A stretch of 64,000 nt of DNA from Lacticaseibacillus thailandensis DSM 22698 = JCM 13996 (GTDB lineage Bacteria > Bacillota > Bacilli > Lactobacillales > Lactobacillaceae): the NCBI RefSeq assembly GCF_001312865.1, contig NZ_BBER01000001.1:248001-312000 (forward strand), read 5' to 3'. This document shows, piece after piece, positions 28,407 through 38,004 of this stretch (position 1 is its first letter; each line of letters begins with the position of its first letter). The notes below the pieces were generated by a model. That model made no database searches, was not told the origin of the DNA, and worked only from the letters and a program-made list of their open reading frames with translations. The position numbers and the translations under genes are program-made.

Positions 28407-30506
28407 GTGGATATACAGAAGATTGGACGGGTTATCCGTCACGCACTGGAGGTCGCTTTACGGGCCCTGTGGCGCTTTATACATCGTTTCCAACTCATTC
28501 GCTGGGCGATACTGATTGTTTTGACCCTCATTTTGGTGATGAGCGCCTATTTTACTTATGAAGCCAAAACGGTCGATATGGCCGACATCAAGAGTTCGTT
28601 GCAAACCAAAACGGAGATCTATGACCACAAGAATAACGCGGTTGGGTCGTTGTACTCCCAAAAGGGTACCTATGTGTCCCTGGGTCACATTTCTAAAAAC
28701 GTCCAGAACGCCGTGATTAGTACCGAGGATCGTAGCTTTTGGACCAACCCCGGCTTTGATATCAAGGGCATCCTCCGTTCAGTGGTCAACCTGGTGATTC
28801 ACCGTGGGGCCATTACTGGTGGGGGTAGTACCCTGACCCAACAACTGGTCAAGAACACGTTACTAAGTCAAAAGCAGACGTTCCTGCGTAAGGGTCAGGA
28901 AATTTTCATGGCCGTGCAGATGAACCGGATCTACAGTAAGAGCGAAATTTTAGCCATGTACTTGAATAACGCCTACTTTGGTAACGGGGTGTGGGGCGTT
29001 GAGGACGCGTCCGAACTCTACTTTGGCAAACACGCTAGCGAGCTGACTGTGGGTGAGGGGGCAACGCTGGCCGCCATGCTCCGTAACCCCAGTTATTACA
29101 ACCCCATTGACCACATGGACAATGCAATCAGTCGGCGGAACCTGGTGTTGAGCCTAGAAGTTGAAGCGGGGCACCTGACGAGCGCGCAGGCGGCGGCCGC
29201 CAAGCAGACGACGCTGACACTTAACAACAATTATAACGAAGAATCAACCGATAAGTACCCTTATTATTTTGATGCCGTCATTGAGGAAGCCGAAAGCAAG
29301 GGTTTCTCTGAAAACGACCTGCTCAATAAGGGGTACAAAATTTACACTAGTTTGGACACCAATTACCAGGATGCGTTGGACCAAACCTGGAGTAACAGCG
29401 CCAATTTTCAGAATGACGCTACTGACGGGACTAAGGTACAGGCATCGTCCGTGGCCATTGATCCGCAAACGGGTGGGGTCCGGGCCATTGAGGGTGGTCG
29501 GGGCACGCACGTCTTCTTGGGGTATAATTACGCCACACAGCTCCATCGCTCACCGGGATCGACGTTAAAGCCACTAATGGTGTACACACCAGCGTTGGAG
29601 AATGGCTATCACTACGACTCCGAGCTATCGGATAAAAAGCAGTCCTTCGGCAAGAACAAGTATAGCCCGTCCAATTGGAACGGGGTGTACCAAAACACCG
29701 TGCCGATGTATTATGCGTTGGCCAACAGTTTGAACGTGCCGGCGGTGTGGTTGCTCAATAAGATCGGGGTGCAAAAAGGGGTGTCCAGCCTGCAACGGTT
29801 TGGCATTACCCTTAAGAAAGAGGATCAGAACCTAGCTGCCGCTTTGGGTGGGGTGTCAACTGGTGTCTCACCGCTGACCATGGCGCGAGCGTACGCCGCC
29901 TTTGCTAGTGACGGGAAGATGCCGCAGACGCATTTCATCCGCAAAATCGTCGATGCTACGGGGACCACGGTCTATCGGGCTAAAACGCAGAGCAAGCAGG
30001 TGATGTCGAGCTCAGTGGCTAAGGAAATGAACAGCATGATGATTGATACCTACAATGACGGGACGGGTGCGAGTGCCAAACCGTACGGCTACACGGTGGC
30101 TGGCAAAACGGGGTCGACGGAGACACCAAAATCTTGGAACGTGAACGGTGATAAGGACCAGTGGGCGGTCGGTTACACTCCCGACGTGGTGGTAGCGACC
30201 TGGACTGGTTTTGCTTATACCACCAAGACCCATTACCTGCAAAGCGGGGATGGTGGCGATGTTGACAGCATCTTCAAATCAGAAATGACGAACCTGTTAC
30301 CGGAGACCGCACAAACGCAGTTCAGCGTCACGGCGGCATCAGCCAAGGTGGCGGCCACCAACGCTAACAGCAGTAGTGCCGGTAGCACCAGTGGTAGTAA
30401 CAGCTCAGTCTGGAGCAGTATTCAGGATGGCTTACAAGATGGGGTCAATACGGTGAAAGACAAGGCCCATGAATGGTATAATGACGTGCAAGGTTTGTTT
30501 AACTAA
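28407..30506 (+). CDS. Class A penicillin-binding protein (PBP2A-like)
   Basis: A 699-residue bifunctional murein synthase with a cytoplasmic basic N-terminus and one membrane anchor (about residues 27-48). The glycosyltransferase-51 domain shows ISTEDRSFWTNPGFD and GGGSTLTQQLVKN, and the transpeptidase domain shows STLK (SPGSTLKP), SLN and KTGS motifs. A Ser/Ala/Asn-rich linker and a short helix end the protein. The GTG at 28407 is chosen from GAAGGGAGTTTGTCTG; the in-frame extension to 28203 lacks an RBS. It forms an operon with the YheA-like gene. Confidence 0.94.
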   Translation: MDIQKIGRVIRHALEVALRALWRFIHRFQLIRWAILIVLTLILVMSAYFTYEAKTVDMADIKSSLQTKTEIYDHKNNAVGSLYSQKGTYVSLGHISKNVQNAVISTEDRSFWTNPGFDIKGILRSVVNLVIHRGAITGGGSTLTQQLVKNTLLSQKQTFLRKGQEIFMAVQMNRIYSKSEILAMYLNNAYFGNGVWGVEDASELYFGKHASELTVGEGATLAAMLRNPSYYNPIDHMDNAISRRNLVLSLEVEAGHLTSAQAAAAKQTTLTLNNNYNEESTDKYPYYFDAVIEEAESKGFSENDLLNKGYKIYTSLDTNYQDALDQTWSNSANFQNDATDGTKVQASSVAIDPQTGGVRAIEGGRGTHVFLGYNYATQLHRSPGSTLKPLMVYTPALENGYHYDSELSDKKQSFGKNKYSPSNWNGVYQNTVPMYYALANSLNVPAVWLLNKIGVQKGVSSLQRFGITLKKEDQNLAAALGGVSTGVSPLTMARAYAAFASDGKMPQTHFIRKIVDATGTTVYRAKTQSKQVMSSSVAKEMNSMMIDTYNDGTGASAKPYGYTVAGKTGSTETPKSWNVNGDKDQWAVGYTPDVVVATWTGFAYTTKTHYLQSGDGGDVDSIFKSEMTNLLPETAQTQFSVTAASAKVAATNANSSSAGSTSGSNSSVWSSIQDGLQDGVNTVKDKAHEWYNDVQGLFN

Positions 30507-30544
30507 CGACCAGGCCCACGGGCGCTGGTACAAAGGAGAAAATT

Positions 30545-30889
30545 ATGGTCAACATTTACGACAACGCTAACGCAATGGCGGAGGCGCTGCAGCAGACGCC
30601 CCAGTATCAAGAATTGAAGCAAGCTTTCGACATGCTGAAGCTGGACGCGGTGGGTTATGACTTGTTTAAGCAGTTCCAGAACAAGCAGATGGAATTGTCC
30701 CAGAAGCAGGCTGCCGGTCAGGATATTTCTGACGATGACATTCACTCCCTGCAGTCGTTAGGGGACAAGATCAAGGATATCGACGCCATCAAAACTTTGA
30801 TGACCAAGGAACAGGCCCTCAGCCAGTTAATGGATGAGTTGAACAATACCATTAGCAAGCCCATCGTGGATCTGTACAGTCAGTCCTAA
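30545..30889 (+). CDS. YlbF/YmcA family protein (YheA, UPF0342)
   Basis: A 114-residue helical cytosolic protein starting MVNIYDNANAMAEALQQTPQY, typical of UPF0342/YheA. Relatives (YlbF, YmcA) act in RNase Y-linked RNA processing, but the role of YheA is unproven. RBS AAAGGAGAAAATT, 38 bases after the PBP gene. Confidence 0.9.
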   Translation: MVNIYDNANAMAEALQQTPQYQELKQAFDMLKLDAVGYDLFKQFQNKQMELSQKQAAGQDISDDDIHSLQSLGDKIKDIDAIKTLMTKEQALSQLMDELNNTISKPIVDLYSQS

Positions 30890-30930
30890 TAGACCTAAAG
30901 GCCGGGGGCCAATACCCCTGTGATGATAGC

Positions 30931-30981
30931 GCGCACCAGCAGCCATCCCCGTCAGAGGATGGCTGCTGGTGCGCCCTTTTT
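30931..30981 (+). terminator. Strong intrinsic terminator after the YheA-like gene
   Basis: An 18-bp perfect stem (30931-30948 with 30957-30974), an eight-base loop and CCTTTTT. Confidence 0.92.
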
Positions 30982-31079
30982 GGTTGTCCGGTAGTTTTCG
31001 GAGCTAGCCCCAGGCCGTGCTAGCATTTTGGCCCGTGAATCGGTATGATAAAGCTAGTGAATGAAAGCGGGGAATCAAC

Positions 31080-32072
31080 ATGGCAAAGCGCTTGTTTGAA
31101 TACCAAAATGGTGACGAAATGAAGTTACCCGTCCTGATTAAGTCAGCCGACGTGCGGGTAGCTAAAAACGGGAAGAAGTTTATTGCATTCATCCTGCAGG
31201 ATACGTCTGGCCACTTGCCAGCCAAGTTGTGGGATGCCAGTGATGACGCTATTGCGCAGTTTAAGGCGGGCGAAGTGGTGCAGTTGTCCGGCAAGCGTGA
31301 GTTGTACCATGATAATCCGCAAATCAAAATTTACGGAATCCGGTTGGCCACGCAGGAAGAGGGTAACCAACCGCAACAATTTCTGGAGCGGGCGCCCGAA
31401 GCACCAGCGACTATGCAGGAAGAGATCAACGACTTTGTCTTTGACATCGTCAACCCGAACTGGAACCGTATCGTGCGGCGGCTGTTGGCGGAGCACAAGG
31501 ATGCTTTTTTCAGTTATCCGGCAGCCAAGTCTAACCACCATGCCAGTGGTGGCGGGTTGGCTTTCCACACGTTGAGTATTTTGCGTTTGGCCAAGAGTGT
31601 TGGTCAGCAGTATTCCGGTATTAACATGCCGCTCCTTTACGCTGGCGCCATCCTGCACGATATGGGCAAGACCATTGAGTTATCGGGTGCCATGTCGACT
31701 GAGTACACGGTGGCGGGGAACCTGATTGGGCACATTGTCCTCATTGATGAGGAAATTATCAAAGCTGCTCAGGAACTGAAAATCGATCCGCAGCAGGAGG
31801 ATATGTTGATGTTGCGGCACGTGGTGTTGGCGCACCACGGCTTGTTGGAGTATGGTTCACCGGTCCGGCCACAGATGGTGGAAGCGGATATCCTCCACCA
31901 GTTGGACGAACTGGATGCTTCCATCAACATGATGTTAACGGCGACGCAGCACGCCGATCCGGGAACATTTACCCAGCAATTGTTCGGGATGGATGGCCGG
32001 CGGTTCTACCGGCCAGAGTCGTTACAGCACTATTCTGGTGCGGGTAACGGTAGTGCAAATAAGCATGGCTAA
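31080..32072 (+). CDS. yhaM: 3'-5' exoribonuclease YhaM
   Basis: A 330-residue nuclease: an N-terminal OB-fold (about residues 10-90) and an HD domain. The metal ligands are visible as FHTLS, the HD pair in LHDMGKT, and HVVLAHHG. YhaM trims RNA 3' ends in Firmicutes. It follows the PBP/YheA pair and precedes convergent prsA, the order I recall from other lactobacilli. The start is at 31080 (GAAAGCGGGGAATCAAC upstream). Confidence 0.93.
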   Translation: MAKRLFEYQNGDEMKLPVLIKSADVRVAKNGKKFIAFILQDTSGHLPAKLWDASDDAIAQFKAGEVVQLSGKRELYHDNPQIKIYGIRLATQEEGNQPQQFLERAPEAPATMQEEINDFVFDIVNPNWNRIVRRLLAEHKDAFFSYPAAKSNHHASGGGLAFHTLSILRLAKSVGQQYSGINMPLLYAGAILHDMGKTIELSGAMSTEYTVAGNLIGHIVLIDEEIIKAAQELKIDPQQEDMLMLRHVVLAHHGLLEYGSPVRPQMVEADILHQLDELDASINMMLTATQHADPGTFTQQLFGMDGRRFYRPESLQHYSGAGNGSANKHG

Positions 32073-32138
32073 CTTGTGAAATAGACCTAGCCATTAGCGC
32101 CAACTACGGCCAGTACGTAATATATATTGATGCTTGAA

Positions 32139-32176
32139 CCGGTGCCCGTGCTTAGTCGGGGCACCGGCTTTTTTTT
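32139..32176 (+). terminator. Intrinsic terminator of yhaM
   Basis: CCGGTGCCC (32139-32147) pairs with GGGGCACCGG, followed by eight T (32169-32176). Confidence 0.9.
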
Positions 32177-32224
32177 ATGGTGCCGCTTGATTGCAACACT
32201 CACAGTATCAACACGCCAACACAC

Positions 32225-32262
32225 AAAAACGTCCTCCCAATAAACGGTGGGGGGGACGTTCG
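32225..32262 (-). terminator. Intrinsic terminator of prsA (first copy)
   Basis: On the minus strand AACGTCC...GGACGTT flanks a G/C-rich inner stem, followed by TTTTTG. Confidence 0.75.
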
Positions 32263-32283
32263 TTTGTTACAACTTAATCGTAC

Positions 32284-33204
32284 TTAGTTAGCCGTGGTTG
32301 CGGAGCTACTGCTGCTACCGTTCAGGTAGGTCGACAGGACGTTCTTCAGGTCGTCATCCTTGATGGTGACGTTGGCCTTCTTCAGCACCTTGGCAATAAC
32401 CTTGTTCATGACGGTGGAATCACTTTCCCACTTAGTGTAGATTTGGCTCTTCAGCGCACTCTGCACCTTCTTGCTGGAGAAGCTACCCTTACCCGGATTG
32501 TTGATCATCCGAATGATGGAGTAGCCGTATTCCGTTTTCACCGGCGTGGTGGTGAACTGACCGTTCTTCGTCAGCTTGAACACAGCAGCCTTAAACGTGG
32601 AGTCCAACTGCGTGTCGGTGTTATCAAAGGCACTCAGCTTACCGCCGTTGTTCTTGGTACCAGTATCAATGGAGTTCTTCTTAGCCAATGCCGAGAAGTT
32701 GGCGGTGGTGTTCTTTTCGCCCTGGAATTCCTTGACGATCTTGTCAGCCGTTGCCTGGTTCTTGACCAGAATGTGTTGTACCGTCACCTTTGGCTGGTAC
32801 TTCTTGTACTGAGCCTTCAGTTGCTTGGTGGTTGGCTTCTTCAAGTCCTTGAGTGCCTTCTCGGAGAGCAATGAAGTCTTGATTTGTTCCTTGAAGCTCG
32901 ATTCGGTGTATCCGTTCGTGCTTAACGTGGAAGCAAAACTGGAACCATACTGCTTCTTCATGGCGTTGTAGCGCTTATTCACGGTCTTGTCGGAAACCTG
33001 CTTACCGTACTGCTGATCCAAGGCTTTTTCGACGATCATCTGCTGCAGCACTTGCTGGCCCGCAGAGCTCTTCTTCATCTTGGAGTAGTACTCACTTTGG
33101 GTAATCTTCTCACCCTTCATGCTAGCAACGGTTGAACTACCACAGCCGGCAAGCAATAAAGCCATTGCGGCGGTGGTGACACCCACGATCCATTTCTTCA
33201 TCAT
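32284..33204 (-). CDS. prsA: Foldase lipoprotein PrsA
   Basis: A 306-residue extracytoplasmic peptidyl-prolyl isomerase lipoprotein that helps exported proteins fold. The signal peptide MMKKWIVGVTTAAMALLLAGC ends in lipobox LAGC, giving a lipidated Cys near residue 21. A SurA-like N-domain is followed by the parvulin domain (VQHILVKNQATADKI to YGYSIIRMI) and a Ser-rich tail. The ATG at 33204 follows AGGATGTGTC. A second, closely similar copy lies immediately upstream. Confidence 0.93.
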   Translation of the reverse strand: MMKKWIVGVTTAAMALLLAGCGSSTVASMKGEKITQSEYYSKMKKSSAGQQVLQQMIVEKALDQQYGKQVSDKTVNKRYNAMKKQYGSSFASTLSTNGYTESSFKEQIKTSLLSEKALKDLKKPTTKQLKAQYKKYQPKVTVQHILVKNQATADKIVKEFQGEKNTTANFSALAKKNSIDTGTKNNGGKLSAFDNTDTQLDSTFKAAVFKLTKNGQFTTTPVKTEYGYSIIRMINNPGKGSFSSKKVQSALKSQIYTKWESDSTVMNKVIAKVLKKANVTIKDDDLKNVLSTYLNGSSSSSATTAN

Positions 33205-33344
33205 GACACATCCTATATCTATTTTTTTTGTTGTGGTCAATCATACGCCCAGTATGAGCACCCGGTGACTAATATAACATATTGCCCCACAATGGGACAC
33301 AAATTGGGGTGAATTCATGCGTGGAGCGGGGTTTGACCACGACG

Positions 33345-33379
33345 AATCGGCCCCGTCACTATGCGTGGCGGGGCCGATT
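33345..33379 (-). terminator. Hairpin between the two prsA copies
   Basis: AATCGGCCCCGTCAC pairs with GTGGCGGGGCCGATT with one G-T pair. No T-run follows, so it may act as a weak terminator or RNA stabiliser of the upstream copy. Confidence 0.5.
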
Positions 33380-33411
33380 GATGATTTATTAAAGTTATTC
33401 GAGATGAACTA

Positions 33412-34332
33412 TTAGTTGCTTGATGAACTGCTAGAAGAGGAGGAGGTGCTAAGTACGTCGAGAGGACGTTCTTCAGGTCGTCATCCTTAATAGTAACGTT
33501 AGCCTTCTTCAAGACTTTGGCAATGACCTTGTTCATCACCGTGGTGTTGCTTTCCCACGTAGTGTACAATTGGCTCTTCAACTTCTTTTGTACACTTGCG
33601 CTCGAGAACTTACCCTTGCCGGGGTTGTTGATCATGCGGATGATGACATAGCCATAACTTGTTTTCACGGGGGTAGTGGTGTAGCTACCGTTCTTAGTTA
33701 GTTTGAAGGCCGCCTTCTTGTAAGCCGAGTTCAAACTGGTATCCGTATTGTCAAAGGCAGTTAGTTTACCTTGCTTGCTCTTGGTACTCGTGTCGGTCGA
33801 GTACTGTTTCGCAAGTTTACCAAAGTTGGCGGTGGTGTTGTCCTCGGCGGCAAATTCCTTGATGATGCTTTCCGCCTTAGCCTGCTTCTTGACCAAAATC
33901 ATTTGGGTAGAAACCTTCGGCTCGTACTTCTTGTACTGAGCTTCAATTGTGCCGTGGTCGGTTTCTTCAGGTCCTTCAGGGCGGCGGCGGACAGGAGGGA
34001 GATTTTAATTTGCTCCTTGTAACTCGAGGCCGTGTAACCATACGTGCTGAGCGTGGAGGACCAGCTCGAACCGTACTGGGACTTGACGGTCTTGTACTGT
34101 TTGTTGACCTTGCTGTCGGAGGCCTTGCTGCCGTACTGCTTGTCTAGGGCCTTTTCGACAATCATCTGTTGTAGTACTTGTTTGCCGGAAGAAGTGGCCT
34201 TCATCTTGGAGTAGTATTCACTCTTGGTGATTTTTTTCACCCTTCATGCTTGCAACCGTGGAACTACCACAACCAGCAAGTACTAACACCATGGCAGCGG
34301 TGGCGGCGCCGAGGATCCATTTTTTTCATCAT
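33412..34332 (-). CDS. Foldase lipoprotein PrsA, second copy (four frameshifts)
   Basis: A tandem paralogue of the gene downstream. As read it is broken four times: an extra T in T7 at 34320-34326 and at 34231-34237, and one missing base each near 33941 and 33450. Repairing all four gives 306 residues, exactly the length of its neighbour, with signal peptide [20 protein letters not shown], the parvulin domain and a Ser-rich tail ending SSSSN. The exact length match favours sequencing error over decay. The N-domain differs from copy 1 (SSGKQVLQQ for SAGQQVLQQ), so it is not an assembly duplicate. Confidence 0.85.
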
Positions 34333-34425
34333 GACACATCCTAATCTGTCTAAATTCGCCGGGGTCGGTTTCCCCGTACGTCATGATTCGTAATATAGCA
34401 TAGGTCAGTCGCCAGAAACGAAAAA

Positions 34426-34461
34426 GGGCGTCGGTTTCACACAAGCTTCAAACCGACGTCC
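34426..34461 (-). terminator. Intrinsic terminator of the HIT/YtxH-like operon
   Basis: On the minus strand GGACGTCGGTTT (34461-34450) pairs with AAACCGACGCCC (34437-34426), followed by TTTTT. Confidence 0.85.
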
Positions 34462-34474
34462 TAATATTCACAAA

Positions 34475-34801
34475 TTATTCGCTTTCTGGTAATGCCTTTG
34501 TAATATGATCAATACTCGTGGTGAGTTTAGCAATTCGCGGTGCTGTCTGAAACTTAAAGTTCGTAATGGCATCATTAATGCCTGCTTCCGCAGCCGGCAC
34601 CGTGTCCTGAATTGCTTGTTGGAGGGCGCTAGTACGGTGCCGTACCGTCGTGACGGCCTGCATCAAATGTTGGGCGTCATGGCCTACCCGTGTCAGGTTG
34701 TGCGCATCACGGTCTGCTGCCGCCGCGGTTTGTCGATGGGTGAGTGCCCAGGCGCCCGCTATTACCGCTCCGGTGATAAAACCGCCAAGAAAAGATTTCA
34801 T
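34475..34801 (-). CDS. YtxH-like small membrane-anchored protein
   Basis: A 108-residue protein with one N-terminal glycine/alanine-rich membrane segment (FLGGFITGAVIAGAWAL) and a soluble helical remainder. This is the layout of YtxH-domain proteins; the function is unknown. Its ATG at 34801 is one base from the HIT gene stop, so they are cotranscribed. Confidence 0.75.
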   Translation of the reverse strand: MKSFLGGFITGAVIAGAWALTHRQTAAAADRDAHNLTRVGHDAQHLMQAVTTVRHRTSALQQAIQDTVPAAEAGINDAITNFKFQTAPRIAKLTTSIDHITKALPESE

Positions 34802-34802
34802 G

Positions 34803-35233
34803 CTAGGCCTCCAGGTGTGCGCGGATACCCGCTGCGATTGCGTTCAATTGGTCACTGGTGTACTGGTCGGTGTGGTCGCCAAAGTGGATGTTAAAGTCAT
34901 CGTCGGTGCTGTACCGCGGGATGAAGTGGATGTGACTGTGAAAGACACTTTGGTAAGCTACTTGGCCGTTGTTATTAATGATGTTCATACCCTTAATGTC
35001 GGGATTGCTGGCCTTGATTGCACGGGCCAAAGCGGGTACCCGGCTGAAGACGCGCTCCGCCATGTCGGCGTCGTAAGCAAAGATATCCTGAACATGTTGC
35101 TTGGGTACCAGTAGCGTGTGTCCCGGGGTTGCCTGTGAAATATCCAGGAAGGCTTTGACTTCGTCGTCTTCATATACCGTTACGCTAGGAATTTCACCAG
35201 CAATAATTTTACAAAAAAAATGCAATCGTCCAT
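34803..35233 (-). CDS. HIT family protein (histidine triad nucleotide hydrolase, frameshifted)
   Basis: A 142-residue (repaired) Hit-like nucleotide hydrolase/transferase with the triad HSHIHFIPR near residue 98. The true start is ATG 35233 (MDDCIFCKIIAGEIP), but an eight-base A run at 35213-35220 is two bases longer than the six needed, so the frame is lost after Cys4. The zinc-type motif CxxC is seen only after repair. It is divergent from ecsA, the usual Firmicute arrangement. Confidence 0.92.
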
Positions 35234-35346
35234 AATCGATGAATCTCCCTTCACCATCTGGTTTAAAGTACTGTTTTCATTAGGGTTGGTTGTAATTATG
35301 CTATCATATATCAGACAGGAATTCGAATGTGAACGGGGGTATAACC

Positions 35347-36075
35347 ATGAGTCTTGAAGTTACAAACGTCAGTGGGGGCTACGGCCGGGTGCCGGTACTC
35401 CATGACGTCACCTTTAGCGTCCCGGACGGCCAGGTGGTGGGTTTGATTGGGCTCAATGGTGCGGGTAAGTCCACAACAATTAAGCACATCATTGGGTTGC
35501 TACAGCCCCAAACGGGTACCATCACCGTCGACGGGTTGACGTTGGCGAGTGATGCCAACGCCTACCGTGGGAGTATTGCTTACGTGCCGGAGACGCCGGT
35601 CCTGTACCCCGAACTAACGCTGCGGGAGCACCTCGAGCTAGCGATGATGGCCTACGGGTTGGATCAGCAGCAAGCGTGGCACAAGTTGGATCGGTTGCTG
35701 GCAATGTTCCGCTTGGACAACAAGCTGGACTGGTTCCCCGACAACTTTTCCAAGGGGATGAAGCAGAAAGTCATGATTGCCAGCGCCTTTATGACGGACG
35801 CCCAGTTGTTTATCATTGATGAGCCCTTTACCGGTTTGGATCCCGTGGCGGTGCACGACCTCATTACCCTGGTGAACGAGCAAAAGGCGCGGGGTGCGGC
35901 CGTTCTGATGTCGACCCACGTGCTGGCGACGGCGCAGGAGTATGCGGACGGTTTTGTGCTACTGCGTGATGGTCAGGTCCGTGCGCAGGGGTCATTGAGC
36001 GCGCTACGGGATGAGTTTAACCTGCCTAATGCCAGTTTGGATGACATCTACATGGCGATGACCCAGGAGGTGTAG
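35347..36075 (+). CDS. ecsA: ABC transporter ATP-binding protein EcsA
   Basis: A 242-residue ATPase subunit with Walker A GLNGAGKST, signature FSKGMKQKV (variant of LSGGQ), Walker B LFIIDEPFTGLD and switch His in MSTHVLATA. The Ecs transporter influences secretion and intramembrane proteolysis in Bacillus. RBS GGGGGTATAACC. EcsB follows after two bases. Confidence 0.94.
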   Translation: MSLEVTNVSGGYGRVPVLHDVTFSVPDGQVVGLIGLNGAGKSTTIKHIIGLLQPQTGTITVDGLTLASDANAYRGSIAYVPETPVLYPELTLREHLELAMMAYGLDQQQAWHKLDRLLAMFRLDNKLDWFPDNFSKGMKQKVMIASAFMTDAQLFIIDEPFTGLDPVAVHDLITLVNEQKARGAAVLMSTHVLATAQEYADGFVLLRDGQVRAQGSLSALRDEFNLPNASLDDIYMAMTQEV

Positions 36076-36077
36076 TC

Positions 36078-37295
36078 ATGCGGGAACTATGGCAAAAACG
36101 TTTGCGCCAGCACCTCATGGCTCAGGCACGCTACCTGAAATTGGTCTTCAACGATCAATTTACCATCGTCTTGTTCGTGATTTTTGGCGCTGCGTTGTAC
36201 GGCTACGCGCAGTTCGTGCGGGGCATGAGTGCGACCACGGCGCACTGGTTGCCGTACGTCGTGTTAGTAGTGTTAGCTGCAGCGGTGCGCGTCGGTCAGG
36301 TAGTCACGCTACTCACCGACGCGGACGCCACGTTCTTGCTGCCGCGTGCAGCCGGAATGGGTAATTACCTGCTCGCAGCGATGCGCTACAGTTTAGTTTT
36401 ACCGGTGGCATTCACCGTGTTACTCGTCGTGGCCGCCTGGCCCATCCTCGCGGCCACATGGCACGTCGGTAGTGCCGCCATCATTTGCTTGGCGGTGACC
36501 GCAGCGTTGGTGCAGTATGGCGATTTAATGCTGCAGACAAATGCCTTGTTGATGGACCAACCCGCGCAGGTACCCCACCGGATATCGTTGGTGGTCCTCA
36601 TGGCGTTGAGCGTGTACGCCACCCAGTTGCCGGTGTACTGGTTCCCAGTCGTTGCTGCGTCCCTCATGGATGTGGTGCTGCGGGTTTGGCTGGAACAACG
36701 GTTGCGGCGGGGACAGGTCGCCCTATTAACGGCCGCCCGGCGTGAGAATAGCCGTATGCAGCGTATTTACCGGGTGTATAGTATGTTCACCGACGTCCCA
36801 GGGCTGCGGGCAACTATTAAGCGGCGGCGGTGGTTGGACGGTTGGCTAAGGACTGGCAGTCGCCAACAGCGCCGGACGTGGGACTACCTTTACCTACGCG
36901 GCTTTATTCGGCGCCCGGAATATGGTAACCTATTTATTCGGTTAACCGTCATTGCCGTGGTACTCATGTGTTTGAGCACGGTGGCCTGGGTCAGCATGCT
37001 GATCGGGCTGGTGGCGATGTACTTGACGGCGATTCAAATTGTGCCGTTGGCCACCCAGTATCGGGAGATTGTGTTTGCCCACCTTTACCCGTTATCCGCA
37101 ACCGCACGGACTGCGGCACTACGACGGTTACTATTCAGCCTGATGTTGGTGCAGACGGTCATTTTTGCGCTGACGGGCCTCATTATGGTCGGGGTCTTGG
37201 CCGCAGCTGAGTCGGTTGTGGCCGGTGTCGTGTTGACGGTACTGGTTGCGGGTTGGTACGTACCCCGGTTTGGTCAGCGCCACTTGCAATGGTAG
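36078..37295 (+). CDS. ecsB: ABC transporter permease EcsB
   Basis: A 405-residue membrane protein with about eight hydrophobic helices in two groups (residues ~25-190 and ~285-395) and a basic cytosolic loop between. It is recognised mainly by its place right behind ecsA and the EcsB-type start MRELWQKRLRQHL. RBS ACCCAGGAGGTGTAGTC overlaps the ecsA end. Confidence 0.9.
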   Translation: MRELWQKRLRQHLMAQARYLKLVFNDQFTIVLFVIFGAALYGYAQFVRGMSATTAHWLPYVVLVVLAAAVRVGQVVTLLTDADATFLLPRAAGMGNYLLAAMRYSLVLPVAFTVLLVVAAWPILAATWHVGSAAIICLAVTAALVQYGDLMLQTNALLMDQPAQVPHRISLVVLMALSVYATQLPVYWFPVVAASLMDVVLRVWLEQRLRRGQVALLTAARRENSRMQRIYRVYSMFTDVPGLRATIKRRRWLDGWLRTGSRQQRRTWDYLYLRGFIRRPEYGNLFIRLTVIAVVLMCLSTVAWVSMLIGLVAMYLTAIQIVPLATQYREIVFAHLYPLSATARTAALRRLLFSLMLVQTVIFALTGLIMVGVLAAAESVVAGVVLTVLVAGWYVPRFGQRHLQW

Positions 37296-37327
37296 ATTAA
37301 GGTACTTTAGTTGAAGATGGAGGTCCT

Positions 37328-37993
37328 ATGCGACTGCGTAATAAGAAGTGGGCCAAGCCGTTGATTGCGGCCCACCCAGAAATGATTTCAATCAAACCCA
37401 ATGGACAGCAGGGCACCTGGCAGCGACACTTTGCGACCGCCCAGCCGCTGTACCTCGAGGTGGGGTCGGGAAAGGGCCAGTTCATTGTGAACATGGCGCA
37501 AAAGTATCCTGAACGTAACTTTATCGCCCTAGAGATCCAGGAGGTCGCGGTGGCGTACATTTTGCGCAAACAGGTTGCGCTGCAACTGCCTAACCTGCAC
37601 CTGATTTTGGGTGACGGGGCCGACTTGACCGAGTACTTTGCCGGGGCTGAGGTAAGTGGCGTCTACCTGAACTTTTCCGATCCGTGGCCCAAGAAACGTA
37701 ACACCAAACGACGCTTAACGTATCAGCACTTTTTGTCGCAGTACGAACGGATTATGGCGCCGGCGGGTAAGTTGCAATTTAAAACTGATAATCAGGGGCT
37801 GTTTGAATATTCCTTGGTCAGCATGAACAATTACGGGATGCAGTTTGACCTGGTGAGTTTGGACCTGCATAGCGACCCGGTGGCCAACGCAGATAACGTA
37901 GAGACCGAGTATGAACAACGGTTTAGCGCTGACGGCGGGCGAATTTATGAATTAATCGCGCATTATCCAGGCGCAGACAAAGTGAATGAGTGA
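37328..37993 (+). CDS. trmB: tRNA (guanine-N7-)-methyltransferase
   Basis: A 221-residue SAM-dependent enzyme making m7G46 in tRNA. It has the family start [12 protein letters not shown] motif [11 protein letters not shown] near residue 43, [15 protein letters not shown] near 117 and the C-terminal TEYEQRF. RBS GATGGAGGTCCT. It lies in the conserved ecsAB-trmB-ytpR order. Confidence 0.97.
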   Translation: MRLRNKKWAKPLIAAHPEMISIKPNGQQGTWQRHFATAQPLYLEVGSGKGQFIVNMAQKYPERNFIALEIQEVAVAYILRKQVALQLPNLHLILGDGADLTEYFAGAEVSGVYLNFSDPWPKKRNTKRRLTYQHFLSQYERIMAPAGKLQFKTDNQGLFEYSLVSMNNYGMQFDLVSLDLHSDPVANADNVETEYEQRFSADGGRIYELIAHYPGADKVNE

Positions 37994-38004
37994 GGAGAAA
38001 CAAA

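Noticed and set aside
33899-34240. Separate short protein starting [10 protein letters not shown]
   Set aside because: An internal piece of the second prsA created by a homopolymer insertion at 34231-34237.
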